DNA from: Alphaproteobacteria bacterium AO1-B
GTDB lineage: Bacteria; Pseudomonadota; Alphaproteobacteria; Rhizobiales; Stappiaceae
Direction: 5' to 3'
DNA: 64,000 nucleotides
NCBI GenBank assembly: GCA_001890945.1
Contig: MLAX01000005.1
Span: 496,001-560,000 of the forward strand
Shown here piece by piece: positions 34,508-43,469 of the stretch. The notes below the pieces were generated by a model, which saw only the letters and a program-made list of their open reading frames with translations, was not told where the DNA came from and searched no databases. The position numbers and the translations under genes were made by a program. The number at the start of each line of letters is the position of its first letter. Position 1 is the first letter of the stretch.

Positions 34508-35323
34508 GTGGGCAAAACAGCACGGCTTGAATATCTCCGGCGCATATTACCTTTAGGCTTGGCGGTGCTCGGCATTGCCGGTTGGTTTTACTTCATGACA
34601 CTGCTCAGCAGCATCATGTGCTTGGTGGCTGCGGCCGCCATCTATCTTGCGCCGCCTCGGCCACAGCCGGCCTCCGGCGCGATCCGGCCAGTGTCCCGCC
34701 CATCCGTCCTGACACTCGACCTGATTGGTTTCGGGTTCGGATTGTTTTTTCTGCCACTCGCGGTTCTTGGTCTCGCATCAGCAACGGGTGCCTTGGCAGC
34801 TTTGGCTCTGATTTGTTTGCTCCCGGCCAGTTTGTCTCTTGTTTTCTTCACGGTCGCTGTGCGCCAGGAAACGTCTTGGGTGCGTTTTTTCGGTAACGGT
34901 TTCGAGTTCACGCAATTCGGCTTGCGGGTGCGTGTGCCTTATACCGATCTTGAAAAGGTCAGCGTGAAGCTGTGGCATGCATCTGGGGCCGTTGCCTGGT
35001 TCCAGTCCACCATTGGCTCCAGTGGGCGGAAAAAAGCGGTGCTGCTGAACGGTGAAGAAACAACCAAAACCCTGGTCTTCCGCCGCAACGACGGGTCCAC
35101 ATTTACGATCTCATCTGAGCTCATTCCGGACCTCCAACGTGTCTTGATTGGCATGGACCGCGCTGAAGTGGATTTGCCGGAAGGCATTAGCGAATGGCAA
35201 CGCAAGAAAATCCGGCGGCGGCGGGAAAAAATGTACCGCGTTGAGGAGCCTGCACCGAAATCCGAGCAACTCGATGTCGCCCGGATTGCAGCTTTGATCG
35301 AGCACGCCCGGCGGAACGCGTAA
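34508..35323 (+). CDS. Membrane protein of unknown function
   Basis: A 271-residue protein. Four hydrophobic helices in the first 120 residues form two hairpins (LGLAVLGIAGWFYFMTLL... and LTLDLIGFGFGLFFLPL...). The C-terminal half is soluble and looks like a PH-like beta domain (FFGNGFEFTQFGLRVRVPYTDL...VFRRNDGSTFTISS). A basic patch (RKKIRRRREKM) and a helical tail close the protein. The GTG start at 34508 is supported by AAGGAG 5 bases before it. No family was recognised; the PH-like idea is inference. Confidence 0.7.
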   Translation: MGKTARLEYLRRILPLGLAVLGIAGWFYFMTLLSSIMCLVAAAAIYLAPPRPQPASGAIRPVSRPSVLTLDLIGFGFGLFFLPLAVLGLASATGALAALALICLLPASLSLVFFTVAVRQETSWVRFFGNGFEFTQFGLRVRVPYTDLEKVSVKLWHASGAVAWFQSTIGSSGRKKAVLLNGEETTKTLVFRRNDGSTFTISSELIPDLQRVLIGMDRAEVDLPEGISEWQRKKIRRRREKMYRVEEPAPKSEQLDVARIAALIEHARRNA

Positions 35324-35335
35324 GGCGTCTGATCC

Positions 35336-36121
35336 TCAGTTCGTCCAGGCTGGTTTTCTTTTTTCAAAAAACGCAGATGTGCCCTCATTGGCGTCCGGCG
35401 TTTCCCACGTGTCCGCCAGTCTTTGGATCGTATCGTCGATGACAGCGTCTGTAATCACGGGGCCAAGAGACCGGGCAAGGGCCTTTGACGCTGCAACAGC
35501 TGCGGGAGCCGCGCTCAAATAAGGTTTGATTTCCTTCTCAATGGCCGCATCGAGGTCATCGGCGCTCACCACCTTGGCGGCGAGATCAAGATCCCGGGCC
35601 TCTTCCGCACCGAAAATGCGCGCGGACATGAACACCCGGCGCGCGTTGCCTTCACCCATCCGGGCCAAAACGTAGGGGCTGATGGTCGCCGGGATAAGCC
35701 CGAGACGAACCTCGGTCAGTCCGAACTTTGCGGTGTCGACGGCAACCACCGTGTCACAAACGCTCATCATGCCGATGCCGCCACCGAAGGCCTGTCCCTG
35801 AACCCGACCAATCACCGGTTTTGGCAGTTCATTCAGAGCTTTCAGCATCATGGCGAGCTTGCGGGCTTCGGCCATGCGTGTGTCGCGGTCAGCTGCCATC
35901 TGCTCGCGCATCCAGGCGAGATCGCCCCCGGCGCAAAAGCTTTCGCCTGCGCCTGTCAGGACAACAACACGGACCGCGTCGTCAGATCCGAGTTGGTCTG
36001 CAGCGTCCGTAAGTTCATCGATCATCTTGGCCGACAGGGAATTATGCTTTTCCGGGCGGTTCAGGGTCAGCGTTGCAACGCCGCGGTCATCCGTTTCAAT
36101 CGAGATCGTCTCAAAACTCAT
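35336..36121 (-). CDS. liuC: Enoyl-CoA hydratase family, likely methylglutaconyl-CoA hydratase
   Basis: A 261-residue crotonase-fold protein. The oxyanion-hole motifs are LTGAGESFCAGGDLAWMRE and VQGQAFGGGIGMMSVCD, followed by FGLTEVRLGLIPATISPYV, which supplies the catalytic Glu. In this operon the expected step is hydration of 3-methylglutaconyl-CoA to HMG-CoA. It is the last gene of the operon and overlaps the lyase gene by 4 bases (ATGA). It converges with the upstream membrane-protein gene. Confidence 0.9.
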   Translation of the reverse strand: MSFETISIETDDRGVATLTLNRPEKHNSLSAKMIDELTDAADQLGSDDAVRVVVLTGAGESFCAGGDLAWMREQMAADRDTRMAEARKLAMMLKALNELPKPVIGRVQGQAFGGGIGMMSVCDTVVAVDTAKFGLTEVRLGLIPATISPYVLARMGEGNARRVFMSARIFGAEEARDLDLAAKVVSADDLDAAIEKEIKPYLSAAPAAVAASKALARSLGPVITDAVIDDTIQRLADTWETPDANEGTSAFFEKRKPAWTN

Positions 36122-36978
36122 GCGGTGTCACTCCGAAGGGATTTTGCAAATTCGGCAAGTTCGGCCAGTTTCTCAAGTCTCAAACCGGTCTCAAAGCCCC
36201 GGCGCTGCATCAGCTCTGCAACGGCCTCTGTGGCAACGTTGCCCTTGGCGCCGGGGGCATAGGGGCAGCCGCCCAGTCCGCCAATGGTGCTGTCGAACGT
36301 GCGCAGGCCTTTCTCAAGGCTGACCTCGATGTTCTCCAGCGCCCGGCCCTTGGTGTCGTGATAATGCCCGGCGACCTTTTCAGCTGGCACCACGTTGAGA
36401 ACAGCATCGAGCATCCGGCCGATGGTTTCCGGCGTGCCGGCACCGATGGTGTCTCCTAGGGAAATCTCGTAGCAGCCAAGCTCGTATAGGATCTTTGCGA
36501 CTTCGGCGACCTTTTCGGGCGGCGTCGGGCCGTCATAAGGGCAATCGGTGACGCAGGAAACATAGCCGCGCACCGGCATTTCGTCCTGACGGGCCTTTTC
36601 CAGCAGCGGCTTGAAACGTTCGATGCTTTCTGCGACCGAGCAGTTGATGTTCTTCTTTGAAAAGCCCTCAGAAGCCGAGCCGAAGATGGCCACCTCGTCC
36701 GCCGAGACCTTCAGAGCGGCCGTGTAGCCTTTGACGTTCGGTGTCAGAACAGAATAGACAACAGCCGGATGGCGGTAGATACCTTCCATGACCTCTTGCG
36801 CATCGGCCATTTGCGGCACCCATTTGGGGCTGACAAAGCTGGTGACTTCGATCTTGCGAAACCCACATTCGGAAAGACGGTCGACAAGAGCAATCTTGTC
36901 TTCCGTCGGGACAAACCGCTTTTCGTTCTGAAGCCCGTCGCGCGGACCCATTTCGAAGATGGTGACAAACTCGGACAT
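36118..36978 (-). CDS. liuE: Hydroxymethylglutaryl-CoA lyase
   Basis: The enzyme splits HMG-CoA to acetyl-CoA and acetoacetate, the end of leucine breakdown. The 286-residue TIM barrel begins IFEMGPRDGLQNEKRFV (catalytic Arg and Asp), has VTSFVSPKWVPQMADA, the metal-binding HYHDTKGRAL and the active-site cysteine loop GGLGGCPYAPGAKGN. ATG 36978 matches the family start, and AAGGA lies upstream. It lies between an acyl-CoA synthetase and the hydratase. Confidence 0.96.
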   Translation of the reverse strand: MSEFVTIFEMGPRDGLQNEKRFVPTEDKIALVDRLSECGFRKIEVTSFVSPKWVPQMADAQEVMEGIYRHPAVVYSVLTPNVKGYTAALKVSADEVAIFGSASEGFSKKNINCSVAESIERFKPLLEKARQDEMPVRGYVSCVTDCPYDGPTPPEKVAEVAKILYELGCYEISLGDTIGAGTPETIGRMLDAVLNVVPAEKVAGHYHDTKGRALENIEVSLEKGLRTFDSTIGGLGGCPYAPGAKGNVATEAVAELMQRRGFETGLRLEKLAELAEFAKSLRSDTA

Positions 36979-36991
36979 GAGCGCTTTTTCC

Positions 36992-38623
36992 TTAATCAGT
37001 CTCAGCCGCGCGGGCGCGGAGCTCACGCCGGATGACCTTGCCGGTGTTGGTCATCGGTAGAGCGTCAACGAACTCGATTTCACGCGGATATTCATGGGCG
37101 GCCAGCCGGATCTTGACGAAGTCGGCGATCTCCTTGGCCAAGGCGTCGGACGGTTCGACATCCTGCTTCAGGATGATGTAGGCCTTGACGATCTCGGTGC
37201 GCTGGGCATCCGGTTTGCCGATGACACCGGCCATCGCAACGGCGGGATGCTTGATCAGGCAGTCTTCGATCTCGCCGGGCCCGATCCGGTAGCCAGACGA
37301 GGTGATGACATCATCGTCCCGGCCCACGAAACGGATCCAGCCGTCCTCATCCATCTCGCCCGTGTCACCCGTCAGCAGCCAGTCACCGGCGAATTTCTTC
37401 TGAGTGGCGGCCTCGTTGTTCCAGTACTTCAGGAACATCACGGGATCCGGCCGTTTGACGGCAATATTGCCGAAGGTACCGGAGGGCAGAACCTGACCAG
37501 CATCACTGACGATCGCAAGTTCATGACCCGGAACAGCCTTGCCCATGATGCCGGGCCGTGCGTCCATGATTTCAGAGCAGCTGGAGACGATCATGTTGCA
37601 TTCGGTCTGGCCGTAGAACTCGTTGATTGTCCGGCCGAAGGTTTTGCGGCCCCAGTCAATGAGCTCTGCGCCAAGGGTCTCGCCGCCGGAGGCGACGGTC
37701 CGCAAATTCAACTGCCAGCGGTCTTCCGGGGCATCGAGTTGACGCATCATTTTCAGCGCCGTTGGCGGGATGAAAGCGTTGCGGATGTTTTGGTCCTGAA
37801 GCAGCTGGAAGGCCGCTTCCGCCGTGAACTTCTTGAAACGGCAGGCCACGACCGGGACACCGAGATAAAGCGCCGGCATCAGCACGTCCAGCAGGCCGCC
37901 AATCCAGGCCCAGTCCGCAGGTGTCCAGATGCGGTCTTCTGGCTGGCCGAGAAAATCATGGCTCATCTCAACTCCGGGAAGGTGTCCAAGCAAAACCCGG
38001 TGCCCGTGGAGTGCACCCTTTGGCTGCCCGGTCGTGCCGGAGGTGTAGATGATGATGGCCGGGTCATCTGGCTGCGTGTTGACGGGTTCGAAGGTCTCTT
38101 CGTGACCTTCCATTGAGGCCCAAAGATCATCAGCGCCATGGTGCGCGCCATCTGCACAAAAGACGGTTGTCAGTTCGGGCAAGCTGCCGTGGACTTTTTC
38201 AAGCTTCGCCGCACCGCTTTCATCCGTAATGACGGCCTTGGCACCAGAATCCTTGAGCCGGTATTCCAGGGCTTCTTCGCCGAAGAGGACGAACAGCGGG
38301 ATGGAAATCCCGCCGAGTTTCAGCGCTGCGATATGAGCAAAGGCTGTTTCCGGGCGCTGCGGCATCAAGATGCCGATCCGGTCACCCTGCTGAATGCCCC
38401 GGCTCTTCAGGAGGTTGGCCAGCTGATTGGAAAGCCGTTTCAACGCGCCATAGGAATAGCTGTGAGCGGGTTGGCCTTCTTCAGCATAAACCAGAGCTTC
38501 GCGGCGCGGTTCCTTGTCGGCCCAGGCGTCACAAATCGCGACACCGATGTTGAACCGTTCCGGGATCGGCCACGAAAACCTCTCGGTCAGCTCCTTGTAG
38601 GTTTTTGCCTCAGGCAGCAGCAT
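36992..38623 (-). CDS. AMP-forming acyl-CoA synthetase
   Basis: A 543-residue ANL-superfamily ligase. The P-loop IIYTSGTTGQPKGALHGH, the adenylate motif EFYGQTECNM, TGDTGEMDEDGWIRFVGRDD and the hinge-to-C-domain segment SGYRIGPGEIE are all present, with the catalytic Lys in NTGKVIRREL. The gene sits inside the leucine/isovalerate operon, so isovalerate, a related branched acid or acetoacetate is the likely substrate. ATG 38623 with GGAGG upstream lies inside the end of liuD, showing coupling. Confidence 0.9.
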   Translation of the reverse strand: MLLPEAKTYKELTERFSWPIPERFNIGVAICDAWADKEPRREALVYAEEGQPAHSYSYGALKRLSNQLANLLKSRGIQQGDRIGILMPQRPETAFAHIAALKLGGISIPLFVLFGEEALEYRLKDSGAKAVITDESGAAKLEKVHGSLPELTTVFCADGAHHGADDLWASMEGHEETFEPVNTQPDDPAIIIYTSGTTGQPKGALHGHRVLLGHLPGVEMSHDFLGQPEDRIWTPADWAWIGGLLDVLMPALYLGVPVVACRFKKFTAEAAFQLLQDQNIRNAFIPPTALKMMRQLDAPEDRWQLNLRTVASGGETLGAELIDWGRKTFGRTINEFYGQTECNMIVSSCSEIMDARPGIMGKAVPGHELAIVSDAGQVLPSGTFGNIAVKRPDPVMFLKYWNNEAATQKKFAGDWLLTGDTGEMDEDGWIRFVGRDDDVITSSGYRIGPGEIEDCLIKHPAVAMAGVIGKPDAQRTEIVKAYIILKQDVEPSDALAKEIADFVKIRLAAHEYPREIEFVDALPMTNTGKVIRRELRARAAETD

Positions 38624-40604
38624 CGGCTTCCTCCGCAAGAACCAGAAGGATCGTTCCGTCGGTCACCTGTTCGCCCTCATTGACCATCACTTCACCAATG
38701 ACCCCATCGCGCGGGGCTTTCAGCGTGTGTTCCATTTTCATGGCTTCCAGAATGATCAAGGGCTGATCCTTGGTGACCGCATCGCCGGCCTTGGCGTTTA
38801 GCATTTTGACAAGGCCTGGCATTGGGGCAATCAGCTGATCGCCCGCACCGGCAGCTTCCTCATCAGAGCTCAGCGCGTCCGGCAGTCCAACCGTGAAGGC
38901 ATGGCCGGACATGAAGACCGTAAGTCCCTTGCCATCGTGAACCACGGAACCGGAAGCCCGGTGGCCGTTGCTGTCATACGTGATGGTGCTGCCATCCACC
39001 TGCACCAGGGTGAAATCCTTCGGGCCGCTGCTGAGATGCACGGTGAACTTGTTTTGGCCCTGGGCGTGAACCTCAACATCCCTGCGCTCACCGGCAATTT
39101 CGAGAAGCGCGAACTGACGTGAGGCACTCCAGATTCGCCATCCAGCGAGTGTTTCGAACGGATCGTTGCCATCTGCTGGACTGGTAAGGCCAAGCGCGGT
39201 CAGCGCGGCAAGCGCGATTGCGTCTTCTGGCATCTCCGGTTCGGCGATCAGGCTTTCCAGATCGCGGTCGATCAGGCCGGTGTCGACGTCCCCGTTGGCA
39301 AAGCCTTCGTGGCGGCAAAGCGCGGCCAGGAACCCGGCGTTGGTCACGCACCCGGCAACTTCCGTGGCCTCGAGACTGGCGAGCAACTTGCCAAGCGCGG
39401 CATCACGCGATGGACCGTGTACGATCACTTTCGCGATCATCGGATCATAGAAGGGGGAAATCTCGTCTCCTGCCCGGACGCCGCTGTCGACGCGGGCCTG
39501 GGTTTCGGGAAGAACGAGGTGCTCCAATGTGCCAATCGCAGGCAAGAAGCCCTTCGGTGCATCTTCCGCATAAAGGCGGGCCTCAAAAGCCCAACCGTTG
39601 ATCGAAAGTTCCTCTTGCGCCTTTGGCAGAGGCTCTCCGGAAGCAACACGCAGCTGCCACTCGACGAGGTCCTGTCCGGTGATCAGCTCTGTTACCGGGT
39701 GCTCAACTTGCAGACGGGTGTTCATCTCCATAAAATAGAAGCGGTCGGCGCGCAGACCTTCGGAGACGTCAACGATGAACTCGATGGTGCCGGCACCGGA
39801 ATAGTTGATCGCCTTGGCCGCCTTAACGGCCGCCTCACCCATGGCCGTGCGCATCTCTTCCGGCATGTCGGGGGCCGGAGCCTCCTCAATGACCTTCTGG
39901 TGGCGCCTTTGCAGCGAGCAGTCGCGCTCAAACAGATGCACGGCATTGCCATGATTGTCGCCGAAGACCTGGATTTCGATGTGACGCGGTTTGGCGACAT
40001 ATTTCTCAATGAGGACCCGGCCATCGCCAAAGCTTGCCTCGCCTTCGCGCTGGGCGGACTTGAGCGCGGAGATAAAGTCTTCCGCCCGTTCAACCTTGCG
40101 CATGCCTTTGCCGCCGCCGCCAGCGCGCGCCTTGATCAGAACCGGATAGCCGATCTTGCCGGCCTGGATCTGCAAGAAACCAGGGTCCTGGGTCTCCCGG
40201 TGGTAGCCCGGCACGACCGGAACGCCAGCCTTTTCCATCAGTGCTTTGGCCGCATCCTTCAGACCCATGGCGCGGATGGCATCCGCGCTCGGACCGATGA
40301 ATATGATCCCGGCTGCGTCCAGGGCGTCCACGAAGTCCGGGTTTTCCGACAGGAAGCCGTATCCCGGGTGGACCGCCTCTGCGCCGCTTTGTTTGCAGAC
40401 CTCGATGATCTTGGCGATCTGCAGATAGCTCTCGGAGACCGGAGCCGGACCGATGCGGTACGCTTCGTCGGCCATTGCAACATGTTTGGCGTTTGCATCG
40501 GCGTCGGAATAGACGGCTACGGTTTTAACGCCGAGTTCGCGGGCTGTTTCCATGACCCGGCAGGCGATTTCACCACGGTTGGCAATGAGGATTTTCTTAA
40601 ACAT
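38610..40604 (-). CDS. liuD: Methylcrotonyl-CoA carboxylase biotin-containing alpha subunit
   Basis: A 664-residue subunit with biotin carboxylase and biotin-carrier parts. The N-terminal FKKILIANRGEIACRV, the ATP-grasp loop KARAGGGGKGMR and the catalytic EMNTRLQVEHPVTE are intact. The biotin lysine sits in ILEAMKMEHTL near the C-terminus. With LiuB it carboxylates 3-methylcrotonyl-CoA to 3-methylglutaconyl-CoA. A propionyl-CoA carboxylase role is less likely given the neighbouring HMG-CoA lyase. Confidence 0.95.
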   Translation of the reverse strand: MFKKILIANRGEIACRVMETARELGVKTVAVYSDADANAKHVAMADEAYRIGPAPVSESYLQIAKIIEVCKQSGAEAVHPGYGFLSENPDFVDALDAAGIIFIGPSADAIRAMGLKDAAKALMEKAGVPVVPGYHRETQDPGFLQIQAGKIGYPVLIKARAGGGGKGMRKVERAEDFISALKSAQREGEASFGDGRVLIEKYVAKPRHIEIQVFGDNHGNAVHLFERDCSLQRRHQKVIEEAPAPDMPEEMRTAMGEAAVKAAKAINYSGAGTIEFIVDVSEGLRADRFYFMEMNTRLQVEHPVTELITGQDLVEWQLRVASGEPLPKAQEELSINGWAFEARLYAEDAPKGFLPAIGTLEHLVLPETQARVDSGVRAGDEISPFYDPMIAKVIVHGPSRDAALGKLLASLEATEVAGCVTNAGFLAALCRHEGFANGDVDTGLIDRDLESLIAEPEMPEDAIALAALTALGLTSPADGNDPFETLAGWRIWSASRQFALLEIAGERRDVEVHAQGQNKFTVHLSSGPKDFTLVQVDGSTITYDSNGHRASGSVVHDGKGLTVFMSGHAFTVGLPDALSSDEEAAGAGDQLIAPMPGLVKMLNAKAGDAVTKDQPLIILEAMKMEHTLKAPRDGVIGEVMVNEGEQVTDGTILLVLAEEADAAA

Positions 40605-40606
40605 TG

Positions 40607-41029
40607 TCAGATGCCTTCCGTCTTAAGGTCTTCAACCACTTTGAATCGTTCGCACACGAGCATCATTTCCGGATCAAAGCCGCCATTGCGCTCGAAATAG
40701 CTCTGGTGGTCTTTTTGCCAGCCTTCGAGTGTGTCGTTCTCACCTTCTGCAAGTGCAAAGTCCGCCAACACATCGCAAAAACGGGATTGGGTCAGTTCGA
40801 GCGTTTCAACGACGAGGGCCGGAGACCCGTCCCAGTTGAGAACGATATCCATGCGTCCGACTTCGGGCATCGCTTCGCCGCCGTCTGCAAAGTCGCGCAA
40901 AGCACCGCACGTCGCGGTCTTTTTACCTGCGCGGACCAGGCCGATCAGAAGGCTGCTGAGTTCGGGTCCGTCGCCGAACTTGAAGGTTTCTGCCCCCGGA
41001 TGTTTCTTTTTGAGTTCTTCCAAGGTCAT
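40607..41029 (-). CDS. ASCH-domain protein
   Basis: A 140-residue protein with an ASCH (PUA-like) fold: FKFGDGPELSSLLIGLVRAGKKTATC includes the family's GKKTAT element, followed by the beta-rich VGRMDIVLNWDGSPALVVETLE and the C-terminal FCDVLADFALAEGENDTLEGW. ASCH proteins bind RNA or hydrolyse modified nucleosides such as N4-acetylcytidine. It lies between liuB and liuD with short gaps, an unexpected place for such a protein. ATG 41029 avoids overlap with liuB. Confidence 0.85.
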   Translation of the reverse strand: MTLEELKKKHPGAETFKFGDGPELSSLLIGLVRAGKKTATCGALRDFADGGEAMPEVGRMDIVLNWDGSPALVVETLELTQSRFCDVLADFALAEGENDTLEGWQKDHQSYFERNGGFDPEMMLVCERFKVVEDLKTEGI

Positions 41030-41033
41030 CACA

Positions 41034-42641
41034 TCACATCCGGAACAGGCCAAACTTGGTGTCTTCGATCGGGGCATTCAGGGACGCCGACAAAGAAAGA
41101 CCCAGAATGTCGCGGGTTTTACGCGGATCGATGATGCCGTCATCCCAAAGCCGGGCTGAGGCATAGAGCGGGTGACCCTGTTCCTCGAACTGGTTGATGA
41201 TCGGCTGTTTGAATTCGGCTTCGTCTTCCTTGGACCAGCTGCCGCCCTTGCGCTCGATACCGTCGCGGCGAACGGTTGCCAGAACACCAGCGGCCTGCTC
41301 CCCACCCATGACGGAGATGCGCGAGTTGGGCCAGGTCCACAGGAACCGCGGCGAGTAGGCCCGGCCACACATGCCGTAGTTGCCGGCGCCAAAAGATCCG
41401 CCGACCAGCATGGTGATTTTCGGAACCTTCGTCGTGGCAACGGCGGTCACCAGCTTGGCGCCATCCTTCGCGATCCCGCCGCTTTCGTATTTCTGGCCGA
41501 CCATAAAGCCGGTGATGTTCTGCAGGAATACCAGAGGGACTTTGCGCTGGGAGCAGAGTTCGACGAAATGCGCGCCCTTGACCGCGCTTTCGGAGAAGAG
41601 AACCCCGTTGTTGGCGATGATGCCGACCGGCATGCCGTGAATATGGGCAAAGCCGCAGACCAGCGTGGTGCCATAACGGGCCTTAAACTCGTCAAATCTT
41701 GAGCCGTCGACCACGCGGGCAATGACTTCGCGAATGTCATAGGGCGTTTTCAGGTCCGCCGGGACGACGCCGAGGATTTCCTCCGGATCGTATAGCGGAT
41801 CTTCCGGTGTCTGCAGTGCAAGCTGCGAGGCCTTTGTACGGTTCAGGCTGGCGATGGACCGGCGAGCAATGGCAAGCGCATGCGCGTCATCGCGGGCAAG
41901 GTGATCGGCAACGCCGGACAGGCGGGTATGGACGTCACCGCCGCCAAGGTCTTCTGCGGAAACTTCCTCGCCGGTTGCCGCTTTCACCAGAGGCGGACCG
42001 GCAAGGAAAATAGTGCCCTGGTTCTTGACGATGATGGTCTCGTCCGACATGGCCGGAACATAGGCGCCGCCCGCCGTGCAGGAGCCCATCACGACCGCGA
42101 TCTGGGCAATGCCTTTCGCCGACATGTTGGCCTGGTTGAAGAAGATCCGGCCAAAATGGTCACGGTCCGGAAAGACCTCGTCCTGGTTGGGCAGGTTGGC
42201 ACCACCGCTGTCGACCAGATAGACGCATGGCAGGTTGTTCTGCTCTGCGATTTCCTGGGCACGCAGGTGCTTTTTCACGGACAAAGGATAGTAGGTGCCG
42301 CCTTTGACCGTTGCATCATTGGCCAGGATCATGACGTCCTGTCCTTCGACCCGGCCAATACCCGCAATCATACCGGCCGATGGTGCTGCGCCATCATACA
42401 TGTCGTGGGCGGCCAGCATGCCGACTTCCAGAAATGGCGAGCCCGGATCCAGCAAACGCGAGACACGTTCGCGCGGCAGGATCTTGCCGCGGGAGACATG
42501 GCGTTCACGGGCGGTTTCTCCGCCGCCGTCCAGTGCTGTTTGTGCAGCGGCCTTGATTTGCGCCATGGCGTCTTCATGCGCAGCCTTGTTGGCGGTGAAC
42601 TCGGCGCTCTTGGGCGAAAGGCTCGATTTGAGGATGCTCAT
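41034..42641 (-). CDS. liuB: Methylcrotonyl-CoA carboxylase carboxyltransferase (beta) subunit
   Basis: The 535-residue carboxyltransferase moves CO2 from biotin to 3-methylcrotonyl-CoA. Crotonase-like halves are shown by [23 protein letters not shown] and the oxyanion motif [16 protein letters not shown] in the N-half, and [16 protein letters not shown] with [16 protein letters not shown] in the C-half. The pattern is the MCC-beta type. ATG 42641 overlaps the regulator gene stop by 4 bases. Confidence 0.96.
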   Translation of the reverse strand: MSILKSSLSPKSAEFTANKAAHEDAMAQIKAAAQTALDGGGETARERHVSRGKILPRERVSRLLDPGSPFLEVGMLAAHDMYDGAAPSAGMIAGIGRVEGQDVMILANDATVKGGTYYPLSVKKHLRAQEIAEQNNLPCVYLVDSGGANLPNQDEVFPDRDHFGRIFFNQANMSAKGIAQIAVVMGSCTAGGAYVPAMSDETIIVKNQGTIFLAGPPLVKAATGEEVSAEDLGGGDVHTRLSGVADHLARDDAHALAIARRSIASLNRTKASQLALQTPEDPLYDPEEILGVVPADLKTPYDIREVIARVVDGSRFDEFKARYGTTLVCGFAHIHGMPVGIIANNGVLFSESAVKGAHFVELCSQRKVPLVFLQNITGFMVGQKYESGGIAKDGAKLVTAVATTKVPKITMLVGGSFGAGNYGMCGRAYSPRFLWTWPNSRISVMGGEQAAGVLATVRRDGIERKGGSWSKEDEAEFKQPIINQFEEQGHPLYASARLWDDGIIDPRKTRDILGLSLSASLNAPIEDTKFGLFRM

Positions 42642-43282
42642 GCCATCCGGTCTCCGGTGTCTGGATTGCCAGGATTATCGTTCGTTTCTGGGGCGATGCT
42701 TTTGCGCACCATGTTGAGGTAAAGCGTTTCGATCTCTTCTTTCGACAGATCGCCGCCGGGCCGGTACCAGGCCGGAATGCCGGTGAGCATGGCGATGATC
42801 GCACGTGTCGTCACTTTGGCGTTGTCGATGTGATAGCGGCCGCTTGCTGCCCCTTCGCTCAAGATCTCTGTCAGAATGGTTTCATAGCGCCGGCGCTCGG
42901 CCTCGACGATCGCGAAGTTCTCGGCATCAAGGCTGCGCAATTCCATATAGGCGATGAAGACTTCATCTGCGCGTTCCAGGTGATACCGGATGTGAAATCG
43001 CACAAAGCGTTCGATCGGGTCGGTTTCATCCGGGAAATCTGCAGTGTCCCAAGCCGCCAGCAAGTCGGCCATGTGGCTCAGCATCAAGTCTTTCAAAATG
43101 TGCTGCTTAGTGGGGAAGTGATTGTAGAGCGCACCCGGCTGAACGCCGACCTGGGTTGCGATGTCCCGCATGGATACGGCCGCGTATCCTGACGCCGCAA
43201 AGAGCCGCAGGGCCGCTTTTCGAACCTTTTCTGCAGTTTCCAGGCCGCGTTGCCGCGGTTGCGGGCGTGCTGAAAGCGCCAT
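42638..43282 (-). CDS. TetR family regulator of the liu operon
   Basis: A 214-residue TetR protein. The helix-turn-helix region is [41 protein letters not shown] (HTH near residues 35-55). The C-terminal ligand domain is the acyl-CoA-responsive type in size. It is the first gene of the liu operon and overlaps liuB. A perfect palindrome lies about 27 bases upstream, so it probably represses itself and the operon until an acyl-CoA intermediate releases it. Confidence 0.9.
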   Translation of the reverse strand: MALSARPQPRQRGLETAEKVRKAALRLFAASGYAAVSMRDIATQVGVQPGALYNHFPTKQHILKDLMLSHMADLLAAWDTADFPDETDPIERFVRFHIRYHLERADEVFIAYMELRSLDAENFAIVEAERRRYETILTEILSEGAASGRYHIDNAKVTTRAIIAMLTGIPAWYRPGGDLSKEEIETLYLNMVRKSIAPETNDNPGNPDTGDRMA

Positions 43283-43308
43283 TACCTCTCCTCCACCTTC
43301 ATCATATT

Positions 43309-43322
43309 AATGAACGTTCATT
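43309..43322. promoter_or_regulatory. Palindromic operator upstream of the TetR/liu operon
   Basis: AATGAACGTTCATT is a perfect 14-bp palindrome, further flanked by TTCATT on the right. It lies 27 bases before the TetR start codon and suits a TetR-family dimer. Confidence 0.7.
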
Positions 43323-43469
43323 CATTTAGCAAGCGGATTCCGAGGTATGGACTTTGAGGGAGCGCATTGCGACGGTTTACCGACTGACGCTAGTGTCAAA
43401 CTCCTGTCATGGATTTCGGGCTCTCAGTGCAGGTGAGACGCGTTTAAATTATGCATAAGGAACAGTCGG

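Noticed and set aside
34341-34556. A 71-residue plus-strand open frame between the twin-receiver and membrane-protein genes
   Set aside because: It has no RBS, overlaps the supported start of the downstream gene, and the composition is not protein-like.
39309-40700. A 463-residue plus-strand open frame opposite liuD
   Set aside because: It is antisense to a complete carboxylase subunit with all motifs intact. Long antisense frames are expected at this base composition.
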